DNA of 64,000 bases from Methylobacterium sp. J-076 (GCF_022829405.1 NZ_JAKSXW010000118.1:1-64000), one strand, 5' to 3'; counted from the stretch's first letter, positions 8,619-17,250 are shown. Notes: generated from the letters alone by a model not told the origin. A program made the numbers and translations.

Positions 8619-9515
8619 CTAGCGGCCGGCGGCGGGTCCACGCTCCGCGGCGACCCGCCCTGCCCCCTCCCCCGGCACGGGGGCCGGGACGACGGGCTCC
8701 GGCGCCGCCTCACCGGCGGCCGGGGAACTCGCGGACCGGTTCGCCGAGAGGAGCAAGGGCAACTCGCCCCGGAAGTAGAACGGGCCGACATGGGTCGCCC
8801 GCACCCAGGGCGCCGCGTAGATCCGGCCGCCGATCTCCCGCCACCGCTTGCAGAAGGTCAGGTCCTCCGACAGCAGCCGCCCGTCGGGCTCCCGGTCGAA
8901 GGCGAAGTACTCGACCATGATGTCGACGTTCGGCACGAGGTGCCCGTAAGGGGCGGGGAGCGTGGATCGGGCCGCCGGATAGGCCTCCTCCAGCGCCGCG
9001 AGCGCCGTGCGGGAGAGCAGCATCAGCCCCGCGCCGCCGGCGTGGATCTCATTGAGCCCGTCCGCGACGAAGGCCTCCCGGCCGTCCAGCCCGTAGAAGA
9101 TCGCGCTGTAATCGGCCATGTACAGGGCGACCTCGTGGGGCGCGAGATCCGGCTGCCGGCGGGCCGCGTCGACCACCGCCTGCCAGTTGATGTGCTTGGC
9201 CGGATAGGGGCCGAGGACCACATCCTGCTGCGCGGCGAACATGCGCACGATGTCGGCCCCCTCGAAGCCGAGATCGGCATCCAGGAACAGCAGGTGCGAC
9301 AGGTCGCTGTGGTGCATGAAGGCCGCCGCCGCCACGTTGCGCTGCTCGTGCAGCAGGGCCGTGCCGCTCACGTAGAAATAGTCGAAGCCGATCCCGGCCT
9401 CGGTGCAGGCCTTCTGCAGGGAGAGCAGGCCGGAGACGTAGGGCATGTAGCAGGCGGCGCCGTAGGCCGGCGTGGCGACGAAGATGCCGGGGCGGACGGA
9501 GTCCGGTTCGACCAT
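8619..9515 (-). CDS. GT-A-like glycosyltransferase family protein
   Basis: A 298-residue cytoplasmic protein. It opens with IFVATPAYG, has LLHEQRNVAAAAFMHH, then a strand ending in LLFLDADLGF (D79-A-D81), which fits the metal/nucleotide-sugar DxD of GT-A folds. It continues with GPYPAKHINW and a later LSEDLTFCKRWREIGGRIYAAPWVRATHVG. Similar proteins occur in alphaproteobacteria and phages, usually annotated as hypothetical or glycosyltransferase. The last 40 residues are low-complexity and Pro/Ala-rich. The acceptor is unknown. The gene is alone on this strand, downstream of a low-GC stretch (about 9600-9680) that could hold its promoter. Confidence 0.6.
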   Translation of the reverse strand: MVEPDSVRPGIFVATPAYGAACYMPYVSGLLSLQKACTEAGIGFDYFYVSGTALLHEQRNVAAAAFMHHSDLSHLLFLDADLGFEGADIVRMFAAQQDVVLGPYPAKHINWQAVVDAARRQPDLAPHEVALYMADYSAIFYGLDGREAFVADGLNEIHAGGAGLMLLSRTALAALEEAYPAARSTLPAPYGHLVPNVDIMVEYFAFDREPDGRLLSEDLTFCKRWREIGGRIYAAPWVRATHVGPFYFRGELPLLLSANRSASSPAAGEAAPEPVVPAPVPGEGAGRVAAERGPAAGR

Positions 9516-9718
9516 CGCTGCGAATGCTCCGAATCGGCGGGGTGGCGAGGGGCTGACCGCGCTCTACCGCAGCGCTCTGCCGGCGCCAACACCATATTCG
9601 GACAATCGTTTCGAGACTATTCCCACAGATAGATTGTATATCTTGGTATGACTATACTGTAGGTTGCAAAACTTCATGCCCTCCGGGCCGGCTGCGGGGC
9701 GGGCTGATTCTTCGCGCC

Positions 9719-9745
9719 CCGACGCGGGGCTCGGCCCCGCGTCGG
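9719..9745 (-). terminator. Hairpin after the PCu(A)C gene
   Basis: A perfect 11-bp stem (CCGACGCGGGG / CCCCGCGTCGG) with a 5-base loop lies 26 bases after the stop codon of the copper chaperone gene. The rest of 9516-9770 holds no gene that I can support, but is unusually A/T-rich around 9600-9680. Confidence 0.5.
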
Positions 9746-9770
9746 CGGAAGGGCTGGCCCTCCCGGCGCC

Positions 9771-10277
9771 TCAATGATGGTGGGACGCGCCGTGCTCGGT
9801 CTCCAGGGCGCCGTCCCCCGGCGCCTTGGCGGCGAGGCTTTCCACCGTGAAGGCCACCGGCACGGCGCCGGCCTTGGCGAAGGTCAGGGTGCCCTTCACG
9901 GTCGCGCCCTTCTTCAGCGGGTCCTTGAGGCCGAGGAACATCAGGTGGAAGCCGCCCGGCTTGAGCGCCACCGTCTCCCCCGGCTTGACGACGAGCCCGT
10001 TCTCCACGGGGGCCATCTTCATCACGCCCCCCTCCATCGTCATGGAATGGATCTCGACGCTGCCGGCCTCGTCGAAGGTCCCGCCGGTCAGGGTGTCGGG
10101 CTCGGTGCCGGTGTTGGTGACGCTGAGATAGCCGCCCGCGACCTTGGCCCCGTTGGGGGTCGCCCGCGACCAGGGATGGCCGATCTTCAGCGAACCGGCG
10201 GTGAAGTCCTCCGCGGCGGCGGCTCCGGCCAGGAGCGGCGAGAGGCACAGCAGCACGATTCGGGCACTGACACGCAT
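9771..10277 (-). CDS. Periplasmic copper chaperone PCu(A)C
   Basis: A 168-residue exported protein with a signal peptide (about residues 1-22, cut near AAAEDF). The PCu(A)C metal site is complete: H77 and M79 in VEIHSMTM, a following methionine near residue 88, and H111 with M113 in GGFHLMFLGL. These proteins bind Cu(I) in the periplasm and help load CuA or CuB of cytochrome oxidase. The C-terminus ends in HGASHHH, a possible extra metal site. The gene stands alone here. Confidence 0.92.
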   Translation of the reverse strand: MRVSARIVLLCLSPLLAGAAAAEDFTAGSLKIGHPWSRATPNGAKVAGGYLSVTNTGTEPDTLTGGTFDEAGSVEIHSMTMEGGVMKMAPVENGLVVKPGETVALKPGGFHLMFLGLKDPLKKGATVKGTLTFAKAGAVPVAFTVESLAAKAPGDGALETEHGASHHH

Positions 10278-10373
10278 GGATGGTCCCTCCGTTCGGGCAT
10301 CGTCCGCCGACGTGGATGCCGGCCCGATGGGTACAGCCCCGCTCGCGGGCGGGTCAACGCCGGGGCCGGCCGG

Positions 10374-11030
10374 TCAATGCCCGGCCGCGCCGGGGTCGAT
10401 CACCCCCTGGCCGAAGCCGGGGCCGCCGGGGGGGGTGGTACGGTAGCGCGCGATGGCGAGGCTCGCACGGGCGCCGTCGGCGGGGACGACCGCATCGTTC
10501 CCGTGCAGGTCGGCGGGGTCGTTGACCATCGCCGCGAGGTTGCGGCGGTTGGAGCAGCCGAGGGTCGGCTCGAAGTCGTTGTCGTTGACCGAGGGGTCGA
10601 TGATGGCCAGCGACGGGCAGAGGGGCGCCACGGCGACGAAGCGGGTCGCCAGGACCTCCACCGCGCCGAACGGGGCGGGCCCCGGCACGACCTGGATCTT
10701 CAGCGGATCGACGCCGGCCCGGCGCGCCTCCGCCGCGACGGCACGCAGGACGGAGCGATCCCGCCCGTGGAGTTCGAGATGCAGGGCATCGATCCGCCCG
10801 CGGCTGACCTCCCCCAGGACGACGGCGAGGCGGCGGAGGGGCAGGCCCCCGCGCCCCACGAGGAGACGCACCGGCTCGCCCTCGACGCGGACCTCCTGGC
10901 CGTCGCCGAACGTCGGCGGCGGGGGGCCTGCGAGGGCCGGCGGCGGCGCGGCGGGGGTGCAGGCCGCCAGCGCCGCGAGGGCGATCCCCGCCAGGAGCCG
11001 CCGCGCCGGCATCGGACGCCGCGGGCTCAT
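10374..11030 (-). CDS. CpaD-like (Tad pilus-type) lipoprotein paired with the secretin
   Basis: A 218-residue lipoprotein. The signal peptide ends in a lipobox LAALAACTP. The C-terminal half has the CpaD signature, including LGCSNRRNLAAMVNDPADL. CpaD proteins are periplasmic/outer-membrane partners of Tad secretins. Its ATG overlaps the stop of the secretin gene (ATGA at 11027-11030), so the two are made together. No other tad genes (cpaA, B, E, F, tadBC, pilin) are seen, and the pair sits at the edge of the T3SS locus. I infer that it serves the T3SS outer-membrane ring. Rhizobial clusters also carry a small lipoprotein gene near rhcC2 (from memory, not checked). Confidence 0.75.
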   Translation of the reverse strand: MSPRRPMPARRLLAGIALAALAACTPAAPPPALAGPPPPTFGDGQEVRVEGEPVRLLVGRGGLPLRRLAVVLGEVSRGRIDALHLELHGRDRSVLRAVAAEARRAGVDPLKIQVVPGPAPFGAVEVLATRFVAVAPLCPSLAIIDPSVNDNDFEPTLGCSNRRNLAAMVNDPADLHGNDAVVPADGARASLAIARYRTTPPGGPGFGQGVIDPGAAGH

Positions 11031-12622
11031 TCGACGCCGAGCCCGGCATCGCCCGTGAGCCCCACCGATCCCTTCCGCGGCGCCCTGCGGCCGGACGGCG
11101 CCTTCGTCTGCGCGTTGAGGAGGACGCGCCCGGCATCGGTCGGCGGCGCGATCCGGTCGGTGGGGGCGTCGAGGGACTGAGGCGAGGCCGTGGCCCGCAC
11201 GATGTAGGGCGTGACGATGATCACGAGCTCGGTCTCCTCCTTCTGGAAGGCGCTGGAGCGGAACAGGGCGCCGAGGATCGGGATGTCGCCGAGCCCCGGC
11301 ATGCTGCCGATGTTCGTCGTGAAGTTCTTGCGGATCAGCCCGCCGATGGCGAAACTCTGGCCGCTCGCGAGCTCCACGACCGTGTCGGCCGAGCGCGTGG
11401 TCAGCCCCGGCACGTTGACCCCGTTCATCGCCACGCCGTTGGCGGCGGTGAGTTCGCTGACCTCCGGCCGGACGTGGATGTTGATGAGGTTGTTCGACAG
11501 CACCGTCGGCTGGAATTCGAGGCTCGCCCCGAAGCGCCGGAACTGGATGGAGGTCTGCCCGAGGGCCTGGGCGATGGGGATCGGGAATTCGCCGCCCGCG
11601 ACGAAGCTCGCCTTCTCGCCCGAGATCGCGGTGAGGTTCGGCTCGGCCAGGATCGAGACGAGCCCGGCCTCGGCCAGGGCATCCAGGGTGGCCGAGACGC
11701 TGTTGACGCCGTCCGAGTAGCTGACGCCCACCGAGTTCGTGCGGCCCGTGGTCTGCGCCATGCCGACCCTGCCCCCCGAGACGACGGTGAAGCCCGCGGG
11801 GCCGGCGCGGGTGTTGGCGTTGATGTTGATGCCGAACTCCTTGAGCACGCTGCGGCGGACCTCCGCCACGCGCACCTGGAGGTTGACCTGGAGCGCGCCG
11901 GTGACCCGCAGGCGGTTCGTCACGGTCGCCCCCTGGCCGAGGAACTGGGCGGTGATCGCCTTGGCGGATTCCACCAGGGCGGCGTTCGGCAGGGAGCCGC
12001 TGAGCGCCGCCCCGCCCGGGGTGTAGGTGACGCTGATGCGGTAGTCGCCGATCTCGTTGCGGAGCAGCGTGCGCAGCTCCTCGATCGGCTGGGTCACCGC
12101 CACGCCGTATTCGGCGACCGGATCGCCCGCGGCGTCCAGGGCGAACAGGCTCGTGCGGCCGGGCTTCTTGCCGAACACGAAGACGACCTGGTTCGAGGGC
12201 GCCTGGATGTCGGCGATGGTCGGATCCGCGATGAAGATCGACGTCGCCGGGCGGTTGAGCCGCAGGGTCTGCCCCCGCGACACGTTGAGGATCAGGTCCC
12301 CGCGCGCCGCCGTGGCGGGCCCCCTCGACGCCTGACCCGGATCGGCCGCCGCCGCCGCAGCCGCCGCCTTGGGGCCGGCGCCGGTCTCCGCCGCCGCCGG
12401 GGCCGGCTCGGGGTGCGCGCCCGCCCCGGATTCCGGGGGGGGCTCCGCCTTCGGGTGCACCCGGATCGAGATCGCCACCGAGCCGGGATCGTACGGCGGC
12501 GGCTGGCCGGGCCCCGAGGGTTCGGCGGCGGCAACGGGTGCCGCCAGGGCGAGGGCCACCCACCCCAGGGCCGCCCCCACCACCCGCCGTCTGGTCCTCG
12601 CTCCGAACATCCGCTTTGCCAA
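11027..12622 (-). CDS. CpaC/RhcC2-like secretin
   Basis: A 531-residue outer-membrane secretin with signal peptide (cut near PVAAAEP), a Pro/Ala-rich linker to about residue 100, a pilus-associated N-terminal domain (LILNVSRGQTLRLNRPATSIFIADPTIAD and GKKPGRTSLFALDA), a BON-like stretch, and a full secretin beta-domain with VPGLTTRSADTVVELASGQSFAIGGL and GDIPILGALFRSSAFQKEETELVIIVTPYIV. By sequence it is Tad/CpaC type. In this locus it is the only full secretin, while rhcC1 at 22492 supplies only N-domains; together they could form the split T3SS secretin (inference). Confidence 0.88.
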   Translation of the reverse strand: MAKRMFGARTRRRVVGAALGWVALALAAPVAAAEPSGPGQPPPYDPGSVAISIRVHPKAEPPPESGAGAHPEPAPAAAETGAGPKAAAAAAAADPGQASRGPATAARGDLILNVSRGQTLRLNRPATSIFIADPTIADIQAPSNQVVFVFGKKPGRTSLFALDAAGDPVAEYGVAVTQPIEELRTLLRNEIGDYRISVTYTPGGAALSGSLPNAALVESAKAITAQFLGQGATVTNRLRVTGALQVNLQVRVAEVRRSVLKEFGININANTRAGPAGFTVVSGGRVGMAQTTGRTNSVGVSYSDGVNSVSATLDALAEAGLVSILAEPNLTAISGEKASFVAGGEFPIPIAQALGQTSIQFRRFGASLEFQPTVLSNNLINIHVRPEVSELTAANGVAMNGVNVPGLTTRSADTVVELASGQSFAIGGLIRKNFTTNIGSMPGLGDIPILGALFRSSAFQKEETELVIIVTPYIVRATASPQSLDAPTDRIAPPTDAGRVLLNAQTKAPSGRRAPRKGSVGLTGDAGLGVE

Positions 12623-12922
12623 GGAGGGTCACCACATGTCGGTTCGGGCGAGCCGCGCGGGCGTCGCCCCCGAGGGCCGGTGCGTCCTGTCGATTCGAAC
12701 GCAGTCCGTCCGCCGCGGACCATAAGGCACTCGCGCCCGGGGGGAGTGACATATCGATCACGTCTTCGGCTGTACCCATGTAATCGCACGGATGGGTCCG
12801 GTGAATTCCATGGTAATTCCACGAATGCGTGTGACTAGAACGTAAATTCTACGAAGAATTGCATTCATATCCGGACAGATTGTCGTCAGGTCGGGCGTGC
12901 ATCCTTCCGCCGGTGCGGCAGG
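12623..12922. other. Divergent intergenic region, low GC
   Basis: About 300 bases between the secretin gene (leftward) and the repeat-rich ORF (rightward). It turns A/T-rich at 12770-12870 and holds a small palindrome GAATTCCATGGTAATTC. AAGGAGGGT close to 12622 is the secretin ribosome-binding site. A partial tts-like CGTCAGGT occurs at about 12884, but the rest of the motif does not fit. Confidence 0.4.
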
Positions 12923-12931
12923 ATGCGGGCG

Positions 12932-14595
12932 ATGACGCTCCCGATCAGGACGAATGCCGGTGCGGAGCGACCGTCCCCCGATCCGCACGAGTCGGCCGCC
13001 GACGGCAGGACGCGCAAACACGGGCCGTGGCTCGGCCTGCTCGGCGCGGCCGACCCGAAGGACGAGGCGGCCCGTACCCACGCCTCGACCCACCGCCCCG
13101 CCGATGCCAACCACCCCGATGCCAGCCATGCCGGGGCCATGCACGCCGGGGCCAGCCTCGCCGGGGCCATGCACGCGAAGGGTGGGGGGCTCGGTGCGGT
13201 GCCGGAACCCGGTATCCGGCCGAGTCCGCCCCCCGATCCCCATGCCGGTATCGCGGCGGCTGCGGGCGGGCCGATGGCCTTCGGCAGCGTGGAGCTGAGC
13301 GCCATCCTCGCCTCGGTCCTGCGTCTGAACCCAACGAGGCCGGAGGCGTCCGGAGGGTCCGAGGGGCCGTCCCGAGCCGCCCCGACGCGCGAGCGGATCG
13401 CGGACGCACGGCCCTCCCCCGGCGATGGAACGGCCGCGCCGGGCGGCCCCCTCCCCCAAGGGGCGCCGCCCCCCGCCGGGGACGGGATGGTGGCGGCCCA
13501 GGCGGCCCGGGGGGCGGACCCGCAGGGGCTCGCCGTCGCATCGGGGGCAGGCGCGGCGCCGCCGCGGGAGGAGGCCCCGGACCGTCCCCCCGAGCGACCG
13601 GCACCGACGGGCGCCCCTGCCCCCGGCCGCGTCCCGGAGCCGGTCCGTGAGGGCGGGGCGGCGGAAGAGCGGGCACCGGTCCTGCAGGCCGCGAATTCGG
13701 TCCCCCCGGGGCAGGAGCGCCCCCCGGCCGCGCCGGAGCCCCCTTCGGCCGGTGGGGTGGACCTCCCCGCCACGCCGGCCCCTCCGGGCGATTCGCCGGA
13801 GGGCACGGAGGCTCCCCCGTCGCCCGGCCGCGCCCCCGCCGAAAACCCCGCGGCCGGCGGGGCGGACCTCCCCGCCGTGCCGGCTCCTCCGGGCGGCTCA
13901 CCGGAGGGCACGGAGGCGTCCCCGTCGCCCGGCCGCGCTCCCATCGAAAACCCCGCAGCAGGTGGAGCAGACCTCCCCGCCGGGCCGGCGTCTCCAGGCG
14001 ATTCGCCGGAGGGCACGGAGCCGACCCCATCGGCCAGCCGCGCCCCCGCCGAAAATCCTGCGGCCGGCGGGGCGGACCTCCCCGCCGCGCCGGCGTCTCC
14101 AGGCGATTCGCCGGAGGGCACGGAGGTGACTCCGTCGCCCCGCCGCGCCCCTGCCGAAAACCCTGCGGCCGGCGGGGCGGACCACCCCGCCGCGCCGGCC
14201 CCTCCGGGCGGCTCACCGGAGGGCACGGAGACGACCCCGCCGGCTGGTCGCACCGCAGCCGGACTGCCGCCGACCCGAGGGGCTGACCGCCCCGCCGGGA
14301 CGGCGCATTCGCCCGCGGGGGGGACCGCCGTCGCCGTTCCTCTGCCGATGATGGGGGGGCCATGGCGGGGTCTGCCTGGGGCGCGGGCGGGCCGGGGGGC
14401 CTGTCCCTGCCCTTCACAGGCGACCCCCACGACCTGCACCGCCGCCGCCGACGGCGCGGGATGTCGGGCAGCGGCTGGTGGGCGGTCCTGGCTATCTTCG
14501 GCTGGCGCCGCCAGCGCGATCCCGTGCCGGACGACGAGGCCGAGCCGGACGGGGATGGGGACACCCCGCCCCACGGTCCGCACCGCGCCCCCTGA
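12932..14595 (+). pseudogene. Pro/Gly-rich protein with 35-residue tandem repeats, frame broken at a G7 run
   Basis: The frame opens at ATG 12932 (or 12923) and runs past 14353 with strong G/C third positions. Residues from about 270 to 445 are roughly five copies of a 35-residue unit with the core PPGGSPEGTE and APAENPAAGGADLPA. At 14353-14359 there is a run of seven G. Beyond it, good codon usage moves to the -1 frame (14362-14595), ending in a WWAVLAIFGW hydrophobic patch and an acidic tail. An eighth G would join the two parts into about 556 residues. It lies between the T3SS secretin and the effector gene, so it may be a secreted protein or a length ruler. The minus strand is also open here, so the coding strand is likely but not certain. 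Confidence 0.45.
13747..14245 (+). repeat. Tandem repeats of 105 bp (about 4.8 copies)
   Basis: Units share CCGGAGGGCACGGAG and GAAAACCCYGCGGCCGG-like blocks every 105 bases. They vary mainly at positions that change Asp/Gly, Ala/Pro and the residues after GTE. The period is an exact codon multiple, as expected for selection on an encoded protein. Confidence 0.85.
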
Positions 14596-14785
14596 ACGCC
14601 CGGCCGCCACCGGGCGGCCGGGGCTTCGCGCCGGATCCATCCGGCATGGGGGCTCGGGCGCGCTGTTCACCGTGGAGCGCGGCGGGAGGCGGCCGCCCGA
14701 TCCCGTTGTCCCGGAAGAGTTTTTGGGCGGGAACGCCAGCGGCATCTGTGGAAACCCGCTCCGGGCCCGCACGAGTGCCGCCCGT

Positions 14786-14818
14786 TCGTCAGGTTCGCGA
14801 CAGCTCGGGATCCTACCC
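14786..14818 (+). promoter_or_regulatory. tts box 1 (TtsI binding motif) before the NopE-like gene
   Basis: CGTCAGGTTC, then GCGACAGCT, six bases, and CCTA. Spacing and conserved bases are the same as in the motifs at 23396 and 22426. This agrees with the layout of the rhizobial tts box bound by TtsI. It lies about 125 bases before the ATG at 14943 in the correct orientation. Confidence 0.8.
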
Positions 14819-14942
14819 CTCGTCCCCGGTTGAATGTGTTCAGGGCGACTCGGTCGCCATCGGTTCCGGCCGCCGGGGAGCGCAGGTGGATGCGGCCCTG
14901 ATCTCAGGCGGCTTCTCAGGGCATATCGATCGGAGGATTTTC

Positions 14943-15908
14943 ATGTCTGCTGGCGTCAATACGAACAGCCTCAGCAACACGACCCTGACTTCGTCCGCCA
15001 CCTCTCGGACCGACGTGGCGCTTGCCGCACAGACGTTCCTGGATGCGCTCCACGTCGCGGTGCCCGATTTCTCCCTTCCCAGCGACAACATGCTGGCCAG
15101 CGCCATGAAGAGCAGCCGGAGCCCGGCGGAAAAAAGCGCCGCCCTCGGCAAGTTCGCCGACAGCTTTCAGGCTTCTCAGCCGAGCACGGTGCCGAGCGAG
15201 GCCAGCGACGGAACGGGAGCCAAGGCGGCGGCCACCCCGAAGGGCCTCGTCAGCGGCTTCAAGCAGCTCGCCAGCCTGATCTCCGGATCGGTGCTGGACG
15301 AGAACACCAAGAACGTCATGCTCGACGACATCGCGAACCTCATGACGAAAGCGGTGGCGAGCGCCAAAAGCGGCAGCACCCTGACCATGTCCGAGCCGAA
15401 AGGGACGGTTTGGAAGAAGGAAGACAACAACGGTCAGCCTTTGCTCCGGCTGGGCGATGCCTACTCGATCAAGCTGAACGAGTCGGACCAGTCTTTCGAG
15501 ATTTCGAGCCTCAAGGACAGCCGGAAGATCAGGGTGTGGGGTGATCCCCACGTCGATATCGGCGCCGACAACGTCAACGATTTCAATTTCAAGAAGGCAC
15601 TGACCTTCCAGCTCGACGACGGAACGAAGATCACGGTCGATACGGTGCCGGCCGGCAACGGCGAGACCCTGTCATCGAGCCTCACGATCACCAATGGCGA
15701 CAACGCCTTCGAGGTCACGGGTCTCGCCGGCGATGCCGACGGCAAGAACAACCTGAAAGTCGTCCAGTCGCAGAACGGCGTCGTCCTCGACCAGCAGAAG
15801 GACGATGGGGCGACCACGATCTACGAGCGCGCCGGCAACTGGGAAACCGTCGACGGCAGAAAAGTCACGCAGGACACCATCAAGGCGGTGGAAGCGACGG
15901 CCACCTGA
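14943..15908 (+). CDS. NopE-like T3SS effector candidate with DUF1521 self-cleavage domain
   Basis: A 321-residue protein. The N-terminal 140 residues are Ser/Thr/Ala-rich and flexible, as in T3SS substrates. The C-terminal half matches DUF1521, the metal-ion-inducible autocleavage domain of Bradyrhizobium NopE1/NopE2. It contains WGDPHVD, with G200-D201-P202-H203-V204-D205, identical to the GD'PHVD site where NopE1 cuts itself in calcium (established for NopE1). NopE1 has two such domains; this protein has one. GGAGG seven bases upstream supports the ATG. A tts box precedes the gene and a strong terminator follows. Secretion is inferred. Confidence 0.85.
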   Translation: MSAGVNTNSLSNTTLTSSATSRTDVALAAQTFLDALHVAVPDFSLPSDNMLASAMKSSRSPAEKSAALGKFADSFQASQPSTVPSEASDGTGAKAAATPKGLVSGFKQLASLISGSVLDENTKNVMLDDIANLMTKAVASAKSGSTLTMSEPKGTVWKKEDNNGQPLLRLGDAYSIKLNESDQSFEISSLKDSRKIRVWGDPHVDIGADNVNDFNFKKALTFQLDDGTKITVDTVPAGNGETLSSSLTITNGDNAFEVTGLAGDADGKNNLKVVQSQNGVVLDQQKDDGATTIYERAGNWETVDGRKVTQDTIKAVEATAT

Positions 15909-15973
15909 TCCGCCCGGGGGGCTCCGGAAGCGGAACGACAGAACACGTCCGGGCACGCTCCGGCGTGACCGCG

Positions 15974-16006
15974 AGGGCGGGACGGCGATGCCGTCTCGCC
16001 CTTTTT
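15974..16006 (+). terminator. Rho-independent terminator after the effector gene
   Basis: GGGCGGGACGGC, loop GAT, GCCGTCTCGCCC, then TTTTT. It lies 65 bases after the effector stop codon and isolates it from the regulator gene downstream. Confidence 0.9.
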
Positions 16007-16236
16007 GTCGTCGGCATGGCGTCCCACCGCGGAGCGCCGGGCGTCCCACGCCGCGCCCAATCGCTCCGGACGAGTCCCCCCGGTGCCGCGCGAGTCCCGA
16101 GATGTTTCGGCGTATTCCTGAGGCCCACAGAGTATGTCTTAAGAATCAGTTGCAATCGATCCGAGTGTCTGAAAATGTGGTCGCGCTAATGTGATCCGTA
16201 CCATCTCGTTGCAACCGTAAGTTAGGCGATTTCTCC
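16007..16236 (+). other. Upstream region of the TtsI-like gene
   Basis: There is no gene here. Base composition falls towards A/T from 16120 to 16236, consistent with a promoter. I looked for a nod box (the NodD site that drives ttsI in rhizobia) and do not see a match. TTGCAATCGAT and TTGCAACCGTA near 16150 and 16211 are a loose 60-base-spaced repeat. Confidence 0.4.
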
Positions 16237-17124
16237 ATGCGAGTACTAATCGTCGACCCAGATTTTGCTTTTGCAAAGTCAATAATGGGTGCGTTGCGGA
16301 GCGAATATTTCGTGGCCGATCACGTCACGACACTGGGGGAAGCCCGTGATGCGGTGGGCGTTGCTCAATACGATGTGATTCTCACCGAACGCCTGCTGCC
16401 GGATGGCGATGGCCTGGATTGGGTGCGGGAGCGCCGCCGGGCGGGGAGCACCGCGCCGATCCTGATTCTCAGCGCCACGCTGGGAACGGTCGAGCACCGG
16501 GTGGAGGGTCTGAACGCCGGCGCGGACGACTACATCCCCAAGCCGATCCCGTTGGACGAGCTGGTGGCCCGCATCCGGGCCGTCCTGCGCCGCCCGGCCT
16601 CGACCCTGGATCTGGTCCTGCGGGCGGGCAACATCGCGTTCGACCCGGCGACCCGGGAGGTCCGCGTGGCGGGCAGGCCGCTCCGGATGCCGCGCCGGGA
16701 GACCTGCGTCCTGGAGATGCTGATCCGGCGGGCCGGGAAGACCGTCACGAAGAACGTCCTCGAAGAGGGCCTGTACAGCTTCGAGGACGACGTGTCCTCG
16801 AACGCCATCGAGGTCGGGATCTACCGCCTGCGCGGCCATCTCCAGGGTGCCGGCGCCACCGCGAAGATCCGCACCCTGCGCGGGACCGGTTACGTGCTCG
16901 AGGCCGAGGACGACGCGTCGGACGAGGTTCCGAACGCCGTGCTGCTGGCGGCGCAGGTGGCGGTGGCCATGTCGTCCAGGCACGGGGCGGCCAGAACGCG
17001 CATTCCGGTCATCGCCGCAGGCCTCGTCCCCGCCCCGAAGCCGGAAGCGCGGGTGGCGATCCTCGCGGCCGCCCTCGCCCTGAGCATGACGCAGTTCGCC
17101 AAGGCGGAAGGCAGCGCAGCCTGA
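16237..17124 (+). CDS. ttsI: TtsI-like orphan response regulator of the T3SS
   Basis: A 295-residue OmpR/PhoB-type regulator. The receiver domain (1-118) has the acidic pair D7/D9, but the phospho-acceptor position holds glutamate: DVILTERLLPDGDG, E51. TtsI of rhizobia also has Glu there and works without phosphorylation (established for TtsI). The winged-helix DNA-binding domain (about 130-222) ends with IRTLRGTGYVLE. An Ala-rich extension of about 65 residues follows, longer than usual for the family. No histidine kinase gene is next to it. It presumably activates the three tts boxes in this locus. Confidence 0.85.
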   Translation: MRVLIVDPDFAFAKSIMGALRSEYFVADHVTTLGEARDAVGVAQYDVILTERLLPDGDGLDWVRERRRAGSTAPILILSATLGTVEHRVEGLNAGADDYIPKPIPLDELVARIRAVLRRPASTLDLVLRAGNIAFDPATREVRVAGRPLRMPRRETCVLEMLIRRAGKTVTKNVLEEGLYSFEDDVSSNAIEVGIYRLRGHLQGAGATAKIRTLRGTGYVLEAEDDASDEVPNAVLLAAQVAVAMSSRHGAARTRIPVIAAGLVPAPKPEARVAILAAALALSMTQFAKAEGSAA

Positions 17125-17189
17125 CGGTTCGACCGAGACGTCCGCGCCGCCCTCCGCCCTCGCGAGGGGAGCGACCCGGGGTGACGGGA

Positions 17190-17250
17190 GGTCTCAGGAT
17201 ATCGCGCCTCCCTGGATCGCCTCGCCGCGCTCGCAGAGACGGGGTCGGAT
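17190..17250. repeat. Dispersed repeat, copy A
   Basis: The block TCCCTGGATCGCCTCGCCGC followed by GCTCGCAGAGACGGGGTCGG closely matches a block at 44561-44612. It lies in the 220-base gap between ttsI and sctV, which otherwise holds nothing I recognise. Confidence 0.6.

Noticed and set aside
11031..12779. Long minus-strand extension of the CpaD frame through the secretin gene
   Set aside because: It is a shadow of the secretin gene in another frame. The CpaD protein starts at 11030 with a lipoprotein signal.
12880..12912. A fourth tts-like motif (CGTCAGGT) before the repeat-rich ORF
   Set aside because: After CGTCAGGT the CAG/CCTA blocks are absent at the required spacing; to fit them a six-base gap is needed. 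Not counted as a box.
12886..14772. Long minus-strand open frame with Gly/Ser/Pro repeats
   Set aside because: It mirrors the tandem repeats of the plus-strand frame. Its start looks random, no ribosome-binding site is seen, and its third positions coincide with those of the plus frame, so high GC3 gives no independent support.
16007..16236. nod box upstream of ttsI
   Set aside because: No match to the NodD-binding pattern on reading both strands.
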